From positions 506,532 through 570,531 of the forward strand of contig NZ_KQ948147.1 of NCBI RefSeq assembly GCF_001513955.1: a DNA stretch of 64,000 nucleotides. The letters run 5' to 3'. This document shows positions 16,701-23,484 of the stretch, piece by piece (positions within the stretch are counted from its first letter, which is position 1; each line of letters starts with the position of its first letter). The position numbers were made by a program, and so were the translations under genes. The notes under the pieces were generated by a model, which did no database searches, had not been told where the DNA came from, and saw nothing but the letters and a program-made list of their open reading frames with translations. Source of the DNA: Streptomyces pseudovenezuelae (GTDB lineage: Bacteria > Actinomycetota > Actinomycetes > Streptomycetales > Streptomycetaceae).

Positions 16701-16952
16701 ACGCTGGAGGAGGGCAAGCTCGCCGATCTCACGGTCGTGGACGGTGATCCCTTCACCGACTTCGACACCCTGGTCCGCACGGTCGCCGTGCTGCGCGGGG
16801 GTGTGCCCTTCGAGCAGGCGGATCTCGTGGACACCTTCGACTCCGTGCGGCGCTCGGGCACGCCCTCCCCTGTCCCGTCCGATGCGGAATGGCTCGAAGT
16901 GAGTCGCCGACTGCGGCGGGAGGGATGCTGCGATCCGGGGACCGCGCTGTGA
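13761..16952 (+). CDS. Tat-exported propeller/amidohydrolase fusion protein
   Basis: A 1063-residue protein. Residues 17-25 read SRRRFLQAA, a twin-arginine export signal with a hydrophobic stretch and a probable cleavage near ASAAP. Residues about 45-615 hold repeated PD40/TolB-type propeller blades, each with a variant of LSPDG-R-A or WSPDG. From about residue 630 (LVHAGQFWDGTG) a metal-dependent amidohydrolase begins; GLWDAHTHPW supplies the HxH metal ligands and the closing TLEEGKLADLTVVDGDPF is the family C-terminal motif. Such fusions are thought to hydrolyse imides, peptides or cyclic amides; the substrate is unknown. The start is TTG at 13761 with GGAGA at 13751-13755; no better start is present. 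It is followed after 124 bp by the SpoIIE gene. Confidence 0.85.
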   Translation: MDVHGTPDTSRPGPLSRRRFLQAAGVTATAVAAPGSPASAAPSHPVTLTLTAATGGSATLSPAGDRLVAEVQNVLWSIPRTGGTAVALTPPGLEPTRPQFSPDGSRLVVCAYRGGGFHLWTLRPDGGEVRQLTDGPWDDRGPAWSPDGTRIAFASERGGDTVTGSPYRVWVVDVRSGALNRLTGHPGQQGPAQGGAWEDFDPTWSADGKRVLFVRAAVTATGTLRADTVASVAADGSGPVTVEHTDDSGAQLMTPAVSPRGRLAYLRTTPAPTASCALVVDGAPVAVDGDVLPAPPRWTDGERLLLAVDGHFRLLDPTAPAAGEEIPFTAAMPVERPRYRGKAYDFEGTGIRRVRSLHLPALSPDGRSVAFAALNSLWTAGTSGGRPPRKVLQVPHTRYVLGPTWTPDGTGLLYADDRDGLFAVRRRDLDSGEETVLADGGRVFPALSPDGTRLACLDMSGNLVVRDLPDGGEHTLAAPLGAGGLPGRPSWSPDGRYVALCDRNRLNQRFREGYNLIRVVDTTTGTAALHALAPHTSLSDRYDSGPVWSPDGRWMAVVAESALWLLPVRADGTPDGEPRRLTTEPADHPSWSADARTLLYLSAGTLRLIDVRSGKARTVKVPLDYRRPRPADTLVHAGQFWDGTGPDVREDVDVLIRDGRIAEVSPHRAGRPSAHRVDASGRTVLPGLWDAHTHPWQSTYGGRQTALQLAYGITTAVSLGGFAYEQARVREAVAAGALAGPRLLATGELLDGARVAYSMGRAHRTPEGLRRSLARGAALDWDFVKTYVRAPGWVMKEAADFAHERLGVRSGSHLLTPGVQLGQDLTTHLQATQRLEFGHATTATGRAWQDVQEIYTEAGFHLIATPFTALALLGADPALAADRVTTLMPPWDTALVRQQAGQPPTAAQLATLDRELAVYRRLLADGGLVALGTDQPLVPVGLHLHLGLRALHRGGLSPAETLRTATVLPARVFGADADLGTLEEGKLADLTVVDGDPFTDFDTLVRTVAVLRGGVPFEQADLVDTFDSVRRSGTPSPVPSDAEWLEVSRRLRREGCCDPGTAL

Positions 16953-17076
16953 GGGACAGTCGTCGACACGGGTCTGACGTGCGGGCGCCCAGGGGACGCC
17001 GGATCTGACTTGTCCGATTCCGGTGCGGCGCGCACCCTGGGTCTGTGAGGCACCTCACCGCGCGAATAGAGCAAGA

Positions 17077-19515
17077 ATGGCCACATTTGATCAAGGGAAC
17101 GGTCACAGCGGGTGGTCATCCGAGGTCGCGACGGTCACCCTCGGTCTGGACGGCGTGGTCACCGGGTGGAGCGAGGGCGCTCGACGCCTCCTGGGCCATG
17201 GCGCCCCGGAGGTCGTAGGGCGCCCCGCGACCGACCTGCTCCTCGGTGGAGGAGCTCCCGACGCCACCGGGTTCTCCCTCACCGGCTCCCGGGAATGGCG
17301 GGGCACGGCGGCACTGCGGCATCGGGACGGCCACCGCGTCACCACGACCCTGCACGCCCAGCCCTCGCTGGACGTCGACGGCAGGCCCCGGTCCTTCGTC
17401 GTGGCCCTCTCCCCGGACCCCGGCCCGCCCCTGGTGCAGTGGGCCTTCGACCAGTCCTCGATCGCGCTCTCGACGCACGCCACGGCATCCGGCGCATGGC
17501 AGCGGAACGCGGTCGCGCAGGGCGGAGGAGGGCGCGCTGCCCTGACGGGCGGCGAGCGGCGGGCGCCGGCCTACGCCGACGAAGGCCTGCTGCGGTCTGT
17601 GCGCCGGGTCGCCGAAGAAGGTGTCCCGCTGCGCTACGAGTGTCTGGCCCCGGAGCCGACCTGCGGCCCCGGAGCCACGCCCGCCGTCCTCCTCAGCTCC
17701 GCCCGGCACCGCGCCTGGGTCATCGAGCTGTGGCCCGTCCGCGACCCCGGCACCGGTGAGGTCGTCGGGGTCGGCACCGCCGCGTTCGACAGCAGTGACC
17801 AGCACGCGGCCCGCCGGCGCCTCGCCCTGCTGCAGGAGGCCGGCACCCTCATCGGCACCACCCTGAACGTGGCCCGCACCGCCCAGGAGCTCGCCGACCT
17901 CGCCGTGCCCCGCCTCGCCGACTTCGTCAGCGTGGACCTGCTCGACTCCGTGCTGCGCGGTGAGGAGCCGGTGCCGGGACCGGTCGACGCGGCCGTGGTG
18001 CTGCGCCGGGTCGCCCATCAGTCCACCGCCGAAGGGGAGGACGTGCCCGAGGCCGCCATCGATCTCGGTGACATGGACACCTACCCGCCGTTCTCACCGC
18101 CCGCGCGTTGCCTGGCCGACGGCAAACCGGTGCTCAGCGGGGTGGCCGACCCCGACTTCACCGCCTGGATCGCCGGGCACGAGAGGCGCAACGCCCGTGT
18201 GGCGGAGTTCGGGTTCCATTCCGTCATGGCCACCCCGCTGCGCGCCCGCGGCATCACCCTCGGCGTCGCGGTCTTCACCCGTGGCGAGGGCTCCCCGCCC
18301 TTCGAACCGGACGACCTGATCCTCGCCGAGGAACTCGCGGGCCGGGCGGCGGTGGGCGTCGACAACGCCCGCCGCTACACCCGCGAACGCACCAACGCCC
18401 TCACGCTCCAGCGCAGCCTGCTGCCCCGGGACCTGCCCAAACAGGCGGCCGTCGAGGTGGCGTACCGCTATCTGCCCGCCGGGACCGGCGCCGGCGTCGG
18501 CGGCGACTGGTTCGACGTCGTGCCGCTGTCCGGCACCCGCGTGGCCCTGGTCGTCGGGGACGTCGTCGGTCACGGCATCCACGCCTCCGCCACCATGGGC
18601 CGGCTGCGCACCGCCGTCCGCACCCTCGCCGACGTCGACCTGCCCCCGGACGAACTCCTCACCCACCTCGACGACCTGGTCGTGCATCTCGCCACGGACC
18701 GCGAGGACCTTCACCCGGACGAGCCCTACCTCGTCAGCGGAGAGATCGGCGCCACGTGTCTGTACGCCGTCTACGACCCGGTGTCCCGCGTGTGCACCTT
18801 CGCCAGCGCCGGTCACGTCCCGCCCGTGGTGCTGCTCCCCGACGGCACGGCCCGCGTGGTCGAGCTGACCCCCGGACCGCTGCTCGGGGTCGGCGGGCTG
18901 CCCTTCGAGTGCACCGAGGTGGAGCTGCCCGAGGGCAGTCTGCTGGCCTTCTGCACCGACGGTCTGGTCGAGGCGCGGGAGCGTGACGTCGGCCTCGGGC
19001 TCGACCGGCTCTGCGAGGTGCTGTCCGGTCCCGTCACCTCGCTGGAAGCCACCTGCGACACCATCCTGAGGGCCCTGCTGCCCGCGAGCCCCTACGACGA
19101 CGTGGCCCTGCTCCTCGCCCGCACCCGCGCGCTGCACGCCGACCAGGTCGCCGCCTGGTCGCTGCCCTCCGACCCGGCGGTCGTGGCCGACGCCCGGGCC
19201 CAGGTCACCCGGCAGCTCACCGCGTGGGGCCTGGAAGAGGTGGCCTTCGTCACCGAGCTGGTGGTGAGCGAGCTGGTCACCAACGCCATCCGCTACGGCG
19301 CAGTACCGATCGGCCTGCGGCTCATCCGGGACCGCACGCTGATCTGCGAGGTCTCCGACGCCAGCAACACCGCCCCGCATCTGCGCCGTGCCCGCACCTA
19401 CGACGAGGGCGGTCGAGGGCTGCACATGGTCGCCCAGCTCACCCAGGGCTGGGGCACCCGCCAGAGCCCCACGGGCAAGACCATCTGGGCCGAACAGTCC
19501 CTGCCGGGGGGCTGA
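17077..19515 (+). CDS. SpoIIE-type PP2C phosphatase with PAS, GAF and HATPase domains
   Basis: An 812-residue soluble regulator. Order: PAS-like domain (about 10-105, LGLDGVVTGWSEGARRLLGH), a second PAS-like segment (about 110-240), GAF (about 250-400), PP2C/SpoIIE phosphatase (about 420-640; GVGGDWFDVV and GDVVGHGIHASATMGRLR carry the metal-binding Asp residues) and an RsbW-like HATPase (about 680-805; N-box ELVTNAIRYG, G-box DEGGRGLHMVAQL). Such proteins dephosphorylate anti-sigma-factor antagonists and can also phosphorylate them, so they tune sigma-factor partner switching in response to ligands. ATG 17077 is chosen because MATFDQGNG is the first Met before the PAS domain; a GTG at 17023 is possible. 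Three bases after its stop the HTH-less LacI-like gene begins, so the two are almost certainly co-translated. Confidence 0.9.
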   Translation: MATFDQGNGHSGWSSEVATVTLGLDGVVTGWSEGARRLLGHGAPEVVGRPATDLLLGGGAPDATGFSLTGSREWRGTAALRHRDGHRVTTTLHAQPSLDVDGRPRSFVVALSPDPGPPLVQWAFDQSSIALSTHATASGAWQRNAVAQGGGGRAALTGGERRAPAYADEGLLRSVRRVAEEGVPLRYECLAPEPTCGPGATPAVLLSSARHRAWVIELWPVRDPGTGEVVGVGTAAFDSSDQHAARRRLALLQEAGTLIGTTLNVARTAQELADLAVPRLADFVSVDLLDSVLRGEEPVPGPVDAAVVLRRVAHQSTAEGEDVPEAAIDLGDMDTYPPFSPPARCLADGKPVLSGVADPDFTAWIAGHERRNARVAEFGFHSVMATPLRARGITLGVAVFTRGEGSPPFEPDDLILAEELAGRAAVGVDNARRYTRERTNALTLQRSLLPRDLPKQAAVEVAYRYLPAGTGAGVGGDWFDVVPLSGTRVALVVGDVVGHGIHASATMGRLRTAVRTLADVDLPPDELLTHLDDLVVHLATDREDLHPDEPYLVSGEIGATCLYAVYDPVSRVCTFASAGHVPPVVLLPDGTARVVELTPGPLLGVGGLPFECTEVELPEGSLLAFCTDGLVEARERDVGLGLDRLCEVLSGPVTSLEATCDTILRALLPASPYDDVALLLARTRALHADQVAAWSLPSDPAVVADARAQVTRQLTAWGLEEVAFVTELVVSELVTNAIRYGAVPIGLRLIRDRTLICEVSDASNTAPHLRRARTYDEGGRGLHMVAQLTQGWGTRQSPTGKTIWAEQSLPGG

Positions 19516-19518
19516 CCG

Positions 19519-20460
19519 ATGGCAGCGCGACCCGGAACGGACGCCGGCCGTGGCACCCACACGCTCGGGCTCCTCTACCCGCCTGCCGGCCGCCTCGGCG
19601 AGTACACCACCATGCAGCTCGCCTTCGTCGGCGGGGTGGCCGAGTCCGCCGCCGAGCAGGGCTACGACCTGCTGCTCGCGCCCGCCGGAAGCCACGAGGA
19701 CCCCTCTTTCCCGCGCATGGTCGACGACCGGCGGGTGGACGGCGTCATCGTCATGGAGATCCGCCGGGAGGACGACCGCGTCGCCCACCTGGCCGACGCG
19801 GGCTTCCCCTTCGTGGCCATCGGCCGCAACCACCGGGCCGATGTGGCCGGCTGGGTCGACCTGGACTTCGCCGGTCTGGCCGGCGGCTGCGTCCAGCACC
19901 TCGCCGACCTCGGCCACCGCAGGATCGCCTTCGTCAACCGGTCCGAGCAACTCTTCGACAGCGGCTACGGCTTCGCCCGCCTCGGGGACGAGGGCTACAC
20001 CGAGACGATGAAGAAACTGCTGCTCACCCCGCATGCCTACCTGTGCGGCGACGACCTCGCCTCGGGGGAGGCGGTCGTGGAACGCATCCTGAGCGAGGAC
20101 CCGGACACGACCTCGCTGGTCACCATGAACGAAGCCGCCCTGGAGGGGGTCTACCGCGGACTCACCCGCAACGGCCGCACCGTGCCGCGCGACTTCTCCG
20201 TCGTGGGCGTGGCGGCGAGCCCCTGGGCCGAACAGGTGAACCCGCCCCTGACCGCAGCCGAGATACCCGCCAAGGAGATGAGCCGGGTCGCCGTCGACCT
20301 GATGATGAGGCGGCTGCGCGCACCGGACTCGCCTCCCCGGCACGTCCTGCTGAAACCGCTGATCACCCTGCGCGGGAGCACGGGACGCTGCCGCCAGGCA
20401 CCGGGCTCGGAACCCGAGTCCGAGCTTCCTGATTTCCCCGATATCGACCTGGATTTCTGA
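19519..20460 (+). CDS. LacI-like sugar-sensing protein lacking the DNA-binding domain
   Basis: A 313-residue protein consisting only of the periplasmic-binding-like effector domain of LacI regulators. It opens with THTLGLLYPPAGRLGEYTT, which normally follows the HTH and hinge; the region upstream is the end of the phosphatase gene, so no HTH can be encoded. Recognisable LacI blocks are RRVDGVIVMEIR, FPFVAIGRN, HLADLGHRRIAFVNRS, VTMNEAALEGVYRGL and FSVVGVAASPWAEQV. There is no signal peptide, so it should be cytoplasmic and bind a sugar. The C-terminus has an unusual acidic tail (residues about 300-313). It lies between a SpoIIE phosphatase (3-bp gap) and a sugar ABC importer (45-bp gap). I infer a ligand-sensing partner role, unproven. 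Confidence 0.8.
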   Translation: MAARPGTDAGRGTHTLGLLYPPAGRLGEYTTMQLAFVGGVAESAAEQGYDLLLAPAGSHEDPSFPRMVDDRRVDGVIVMEIRREDDRVAHLADAGFPFVAIGRNHRADVAGWVDLDFAGLAGGCVQHLADLGHRRIAFVNRSEQLFDSGYGFARLGDEGYTETMKKLLLTPHAYLCGDDLASGEAVVERILSEDPDTTSLVTMNEAALEGVYRGLTRNGRTVPRDFSVVGVAASPWAEQVNPPLTAAEIPAKEMSRVAVDLMMRRLRAPDSPPRHVLLKPLITLRGSTGRCRQAPGSEPESELPDFPDIDLDF

Positions 20461-20505
20461 TACGTCGGTTTCTGTGCCCGATCATCGAACCTCTGGGAGC
20501 AGACG

Positions 20506-21738
20506 ATGTCGTACCCCGTCGACCGCCGTGGTTTCCTGCGCGTCTCCGGCGCGGCGGCGGCCACCGCCGCCCTCGGTCTGACCTCCTGCACCTCGGACAC
20601 CTCGGGGCCGGTGACCCTCAGCTGGTGGGACTACTTCACCCTGGACAACTTCCAGCCCGGAATGAACCGCCTGATCAAGGACATCGAGGCCGGTGTCCCG
20701 GACGTGCGGATCGAGCGGCGGAGCTTCCCCTTCGCCGAGCTGGAACGGCAGATCACCCTGGGTGCGATCTCCGGCGACCTGCCCGACCTCGCCATCGTCG
20801 ACAACGTCTCCATGAACACCCTCGGCGGCAGCCGGCTGCTGGCCGACCTCACCGCCAGAGTCGAGAAATGGGGTCAGGCCGACGAGTACTACCAGGGCCC
20901 GTGGTCCGGCTGCCAGGTCGGCGGAAAGACCCTCGGCATCCCCAACAACAGCAACTGCCTGGCCCTGTACTGCAACACCCGCATGCTCAAGTCCGCCGGC
21001 GTCGAACCTCCCACCACCTGGGACGAGTTGGCCTCCGCCGCGCAGAAACTGACCAGCGGCGACCGCTACGGACTGGCACTGAGCGCGATCAGGACCGAGG
21101 AGGGCGTCTTCCAGTTCCTGCCGTTCCTCTGGCAGGCGGGCGGCGACCTGGACACCTTCCGCACCTACGGCCCCACCGCGCTCGCCTTCCTCGACGAACT
21201 CATCGCCAAGGGCTCCCTGTCCGAACAGTGCGTGGGCTGGACCCAGCAGGACGTCAACACCCGCTTCCTCAACCAGCGCGCCGCGATGCAGATCAACGGC
21301 CCCTGGCAGATCCCCACCCTCAAGAAGGCCGCCTTCGACTGGAACGTCGTCGCCCTGCCCCGCGACAAGGAGGCCGCCACCTGCCTGGGCGGGGAGAACT
21401 GGGTCGCGATGGCGAGCGGCAAGCACGTGGACAAGGTGTGGGAGGTCCTGGAGTACACCCAGCGCCCCTCGGTCCTGGTGCCGTACCTGGTGTCCTTCGG
21501 CGAACTCCCGGCCCGCAAGGACCTCGCCGACCGGGGCAGCTGGGCCTCCGACCCGGCCCTGCGGCTCTTCCTCAGCCAACTGCCCCTCGCCCGGCCGCGC
21601 CAGTACGGCGCCCACTACGCCGAGGCCTCGCAGGCCGTCGCGGACGCGGAACAGGCCGTGCTCACCGGATCCGCGTCCCCGTCCGCGGCGGCCGGGACCG
21701 CGGCCGGAAAGATCGACAAAGCTCTGGGCGAGCAATGA
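20506..21738 (+). CDS. sugar ABC transporter substrate-binding lipoprotein
   Basis: A 410-residue family-1 extracellular solute-binding protein. The N-terminus RRGFLRVSGAAAATAALGLT followed by SC gives a twin-arginine-type signal and a lipobox Cys at about residue 27. The mature protein begins VTLSWWDYFT and has the usual family elements (LPDLAIVDN, LALYCNTRMLKSAGVEPPTTW, AAMQINGPWQIPTL). It captures an oligosaccharide for the two permeases directly downstream. GGGAG before the ATG supports the start. Its stop overlaps the next start (ATGA). The ATPase subunit is not in the operon; Streptomyces sugar importers usually share the MsiK ATPase encoded elsewhere. Confidence 0.92.
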   Translation: MSYPVDRRGFLRVSGAAAATAALGLTSCTSDTSGPVTLSWWDYFTLDNFQPGMNRLIKDIEAGVPDVRIERRSFPFAELERQITLGAISGDLPDLAIVDNVSMNTLGGSRLLADLTARVEKWGQADEYYQGPWSGCQVGGKTLGIPNNSNCLALYCNTRMLKSAGVEPPTTWDELASAAQKLTSGDRYGLALSAIRTEEGVFQFLPFLWQAGGDLDTFRTYGPTALAFLDELIAKGSLSEQCVGWTQQDVNTRFLNQRAAMQINGPWQIPTLKKAAFDWNVVALPRDKEAATCLGGENWVAMASGKHVDKVWEVLEYTQRPSVLVPYLVSFGELPARKDLADRGSWASDPALRLFLSQLPLARPRQYGAHYAEASQAVADAEQAVLTGSASPSAAAGTAAGKIDKALGEQ

Positions 21739-22655
21739 GGCAGCCCCTGTCACTCTCCGCGCGCCGCAGCCGCACCGGCTACCTGTTCTGCCTGCCGGGC
21801 CTGGCCTTCCTCGCCCTCTTCCTGGCCTATCCGCTCCTCTACAACGTGTGGACCTCCGTCCACGACGTCGACCTGGGCCAACTCCTCGGCGGTGCCGAGC
21901 GGTTCAACGGACTGGACAACTACCGGGCGGTGGCCGGCGACCCGGCCTTCTGGCACTCCGTACGCCTCTCCCTGGTCTTCACGCTGGCCTCGCTGGTGCT
22001 GCAGTTCACGATCGGTTTCGCGCTGGCCCTGCTCTTCGCCCGCCCGTTCCCCCTGGGCGGCCTGCTGCGTTCCCTGCTGCTGGTCGCATGGCTGCTGCCC
22101 CCCGTGGTCAGCGGCACCCTGTTCCGCTGGATGCTGGACGGGGAGTCCGGCGCCTACAACGCCCTGTTCCAGGCCGTCGGTCTGAGCGCGCTCTCCCATG
22201 ACTGGCTGACCGACCCGTCCACCTCGATGGCGGGGGTGGTCTTCGCCAACGTATGGGTCGGCGTGCCCTTCAACATGCTGCTGCTCCTGGTGGGACTGCA
22301 CACCATCGACCCCGAACTCCACGAGGCCGCCGCCATCGACGGAGCGAACGCCTGGCAGCGCTTCCGCCACCTCACCCTCCCGCTGATGCGACCCGTCTCG
22401 GTGACCGTCCTCCTGCTCGGCCTCCTCTACACCTTCAAGGTCTTCGACCTCGTCTTCGTGATGACCGGCGGCGGCCCCGTCGACGCCACCCGCGTGCTCT
22501 CCCTCTACGTCTACGAGGTCTTCTTCACGTTCTTCCGCTTCGGCCAGGGCGCGGCGGCGGGCCTGCTGCTGCTCGTCGTGCCCCTGCTGGCAGGTGCCTG
22601 GTACGTACGGCGGCTGCGGCACGAGGAAGAGGCGCCGGCGGGAGGTGCCCGATGA
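21735..22655 (+). CDS. sugar ABC transporter permease (MalF/UgpA type)
   Basis: A 306-residue integral membrane subunit with six predicted helices, beginning with GYLFCLPGLAFLALFLAYPL. The cytoplasmic EAA loop that docks the ATPase is visible as EAAAIDGANAWQRFRHLTLP at about residues 197-216. It pairs with the next permease to form the channel for the sugar delivered by the lipoprotein. The start ATG overlaps the preceding stop codon (ATGA at 21735), and the same coupling is repeated at the next gene, implying tight translational linkage. Confidence 0.92.
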   Translation: MRQPLSLSARRSRTGYLFCLPGLAFLALFLAYPLLYNVWTSVHDVDLGQLLGGAERFNGLDNYRAVAGDPAFWHSVRLSLVFTLASLVLQFTIGFALALLFARPFPLGGLLRSLLLVAWLLPPVVSGTLFRWMLDGESGAYNALFQAVGLSALSHDWLTDPSTSMAGVVFANVWVGVPFNMLLLLVGLHTIDPELHEAAAIDGANAWQRFRHLTLPLMRPVSVTVLLLGLLYTFKVFDLVFVMTGGGPVDATRVLSLYVYEVFFTFFRFGQGAAAGLLLLVVPLLAGAWYVRRLRHEEEAPAGGAR

Positions 22656-23479
22656 GACCACCGCGCCGCCCCTGGCTGTGGACCGCCCTCGCCACGCTCA
22701 TCACCGCGGCCTTCCTGCTCCCGGTGTACTGGATGGTGAAGACCGGCCTCACCCGGCCCGACCGCATCCAGACCCCCGACCCGCAGTGGGCGCCCACTCC
22801 TCTCACCGGCGAGAACTACTCGACCGCGCTGGGCTACGAGGGCCTGACCCGCGCCCTGTTCAACAGCCTCGTCATCTCCTGCGGGGTGGTCGCGCTCACC
22901 CTGCTGCTCGGCGTTCCGCTCGCCTACGCCCTCGCCCGGATCCGGATGCGCGGCTCGGGCACGATGGTGCTCGCGCTGCTCGTCGCCCAGCTCCCGCCCG
23001 CCATCGTGCTGGCGGCCCCGCTGTTCATCCTCGAACGCCGGGCCGGCCTCACCGACACCTATGTGGGCCTGATCGCCGCCGACACCACGCTCACCCTGCC
23101 CTTCGCGGTGATCGTGCTGCGTCCCGTGCTGCGCGGCGTCGCCCCGGAACTGGAGGAGGCGGCCCTGGTCGACGGCTGCGGACTGCCCGGTGTGCTGCTG
23201 CGGGTCGTCCTGCCGCTCGTGGTGCCCGGCGTGGTCGCGACGGCCGGACTGTCCTTCCTGATCGGCTGGGGCGAGTTCCTGTTCGGGCTCACGCTCGCCG
23301 AGGGGCCCGAGGTCCAGCCCGTCACCGTCCTGCTGAACTCCTTCGTCGGGCAGCACGGGACGTCCTGGGGCGCCCTGATGGCCACCGCCACCCTCGTCAG
23401 CATCCCGGTGGTCTGCGTCTTCGCCGTCTTCCAGCGCTTCATCGTCGGCGGGCTCACCGCGGGCAGCGTGAGGGGCTGA
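22652..23479 (+). CDS. sugar ABC transporter permease (MalG/UgpE type)
   Basis: A 275-residue second permease with six predicted helices (first: WTALATLITAAFLLPVYWMV) and an EAA loop EEAALVDGCGLPGVLLRVVL at about residues 168-187. WMVKTGLTRPDRI after the first helix and GWGEFLFGLTLA near the end are typical of the MalG/AraQ group. It overlaps the previous gene by four bases (ATGA at 22652). It is followed by the GH31 gene five bases after its stop, so import and cleavage are encoded together. Confidence 0.92.
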   Translation: MRPPRRPWLWTALATLITAAFLLPVYWMVKTGLTRPDRIQTPDPQWAPTPLTGENYSTALGYEGLTRALFNSLVISCGVVALTLLLGVPLAYALARIRMRGSGTMVLALLVAQLPPAIVLAAPLFILERRAGLTDTYVGLIAADTTLTLPFAVIVLRPVLRGVAPELEEAALVDGCGLPGVLLRVVLPLVVPGVVATAGLSFLIGWGEFLFGLTLAEGPEVQPVTVLLNSFVGQHGTSWGALMATATLVSIPVVCVFAVFQRFIVGGLTAGSVRG

Positions 23480-23484
23480 CCAGC

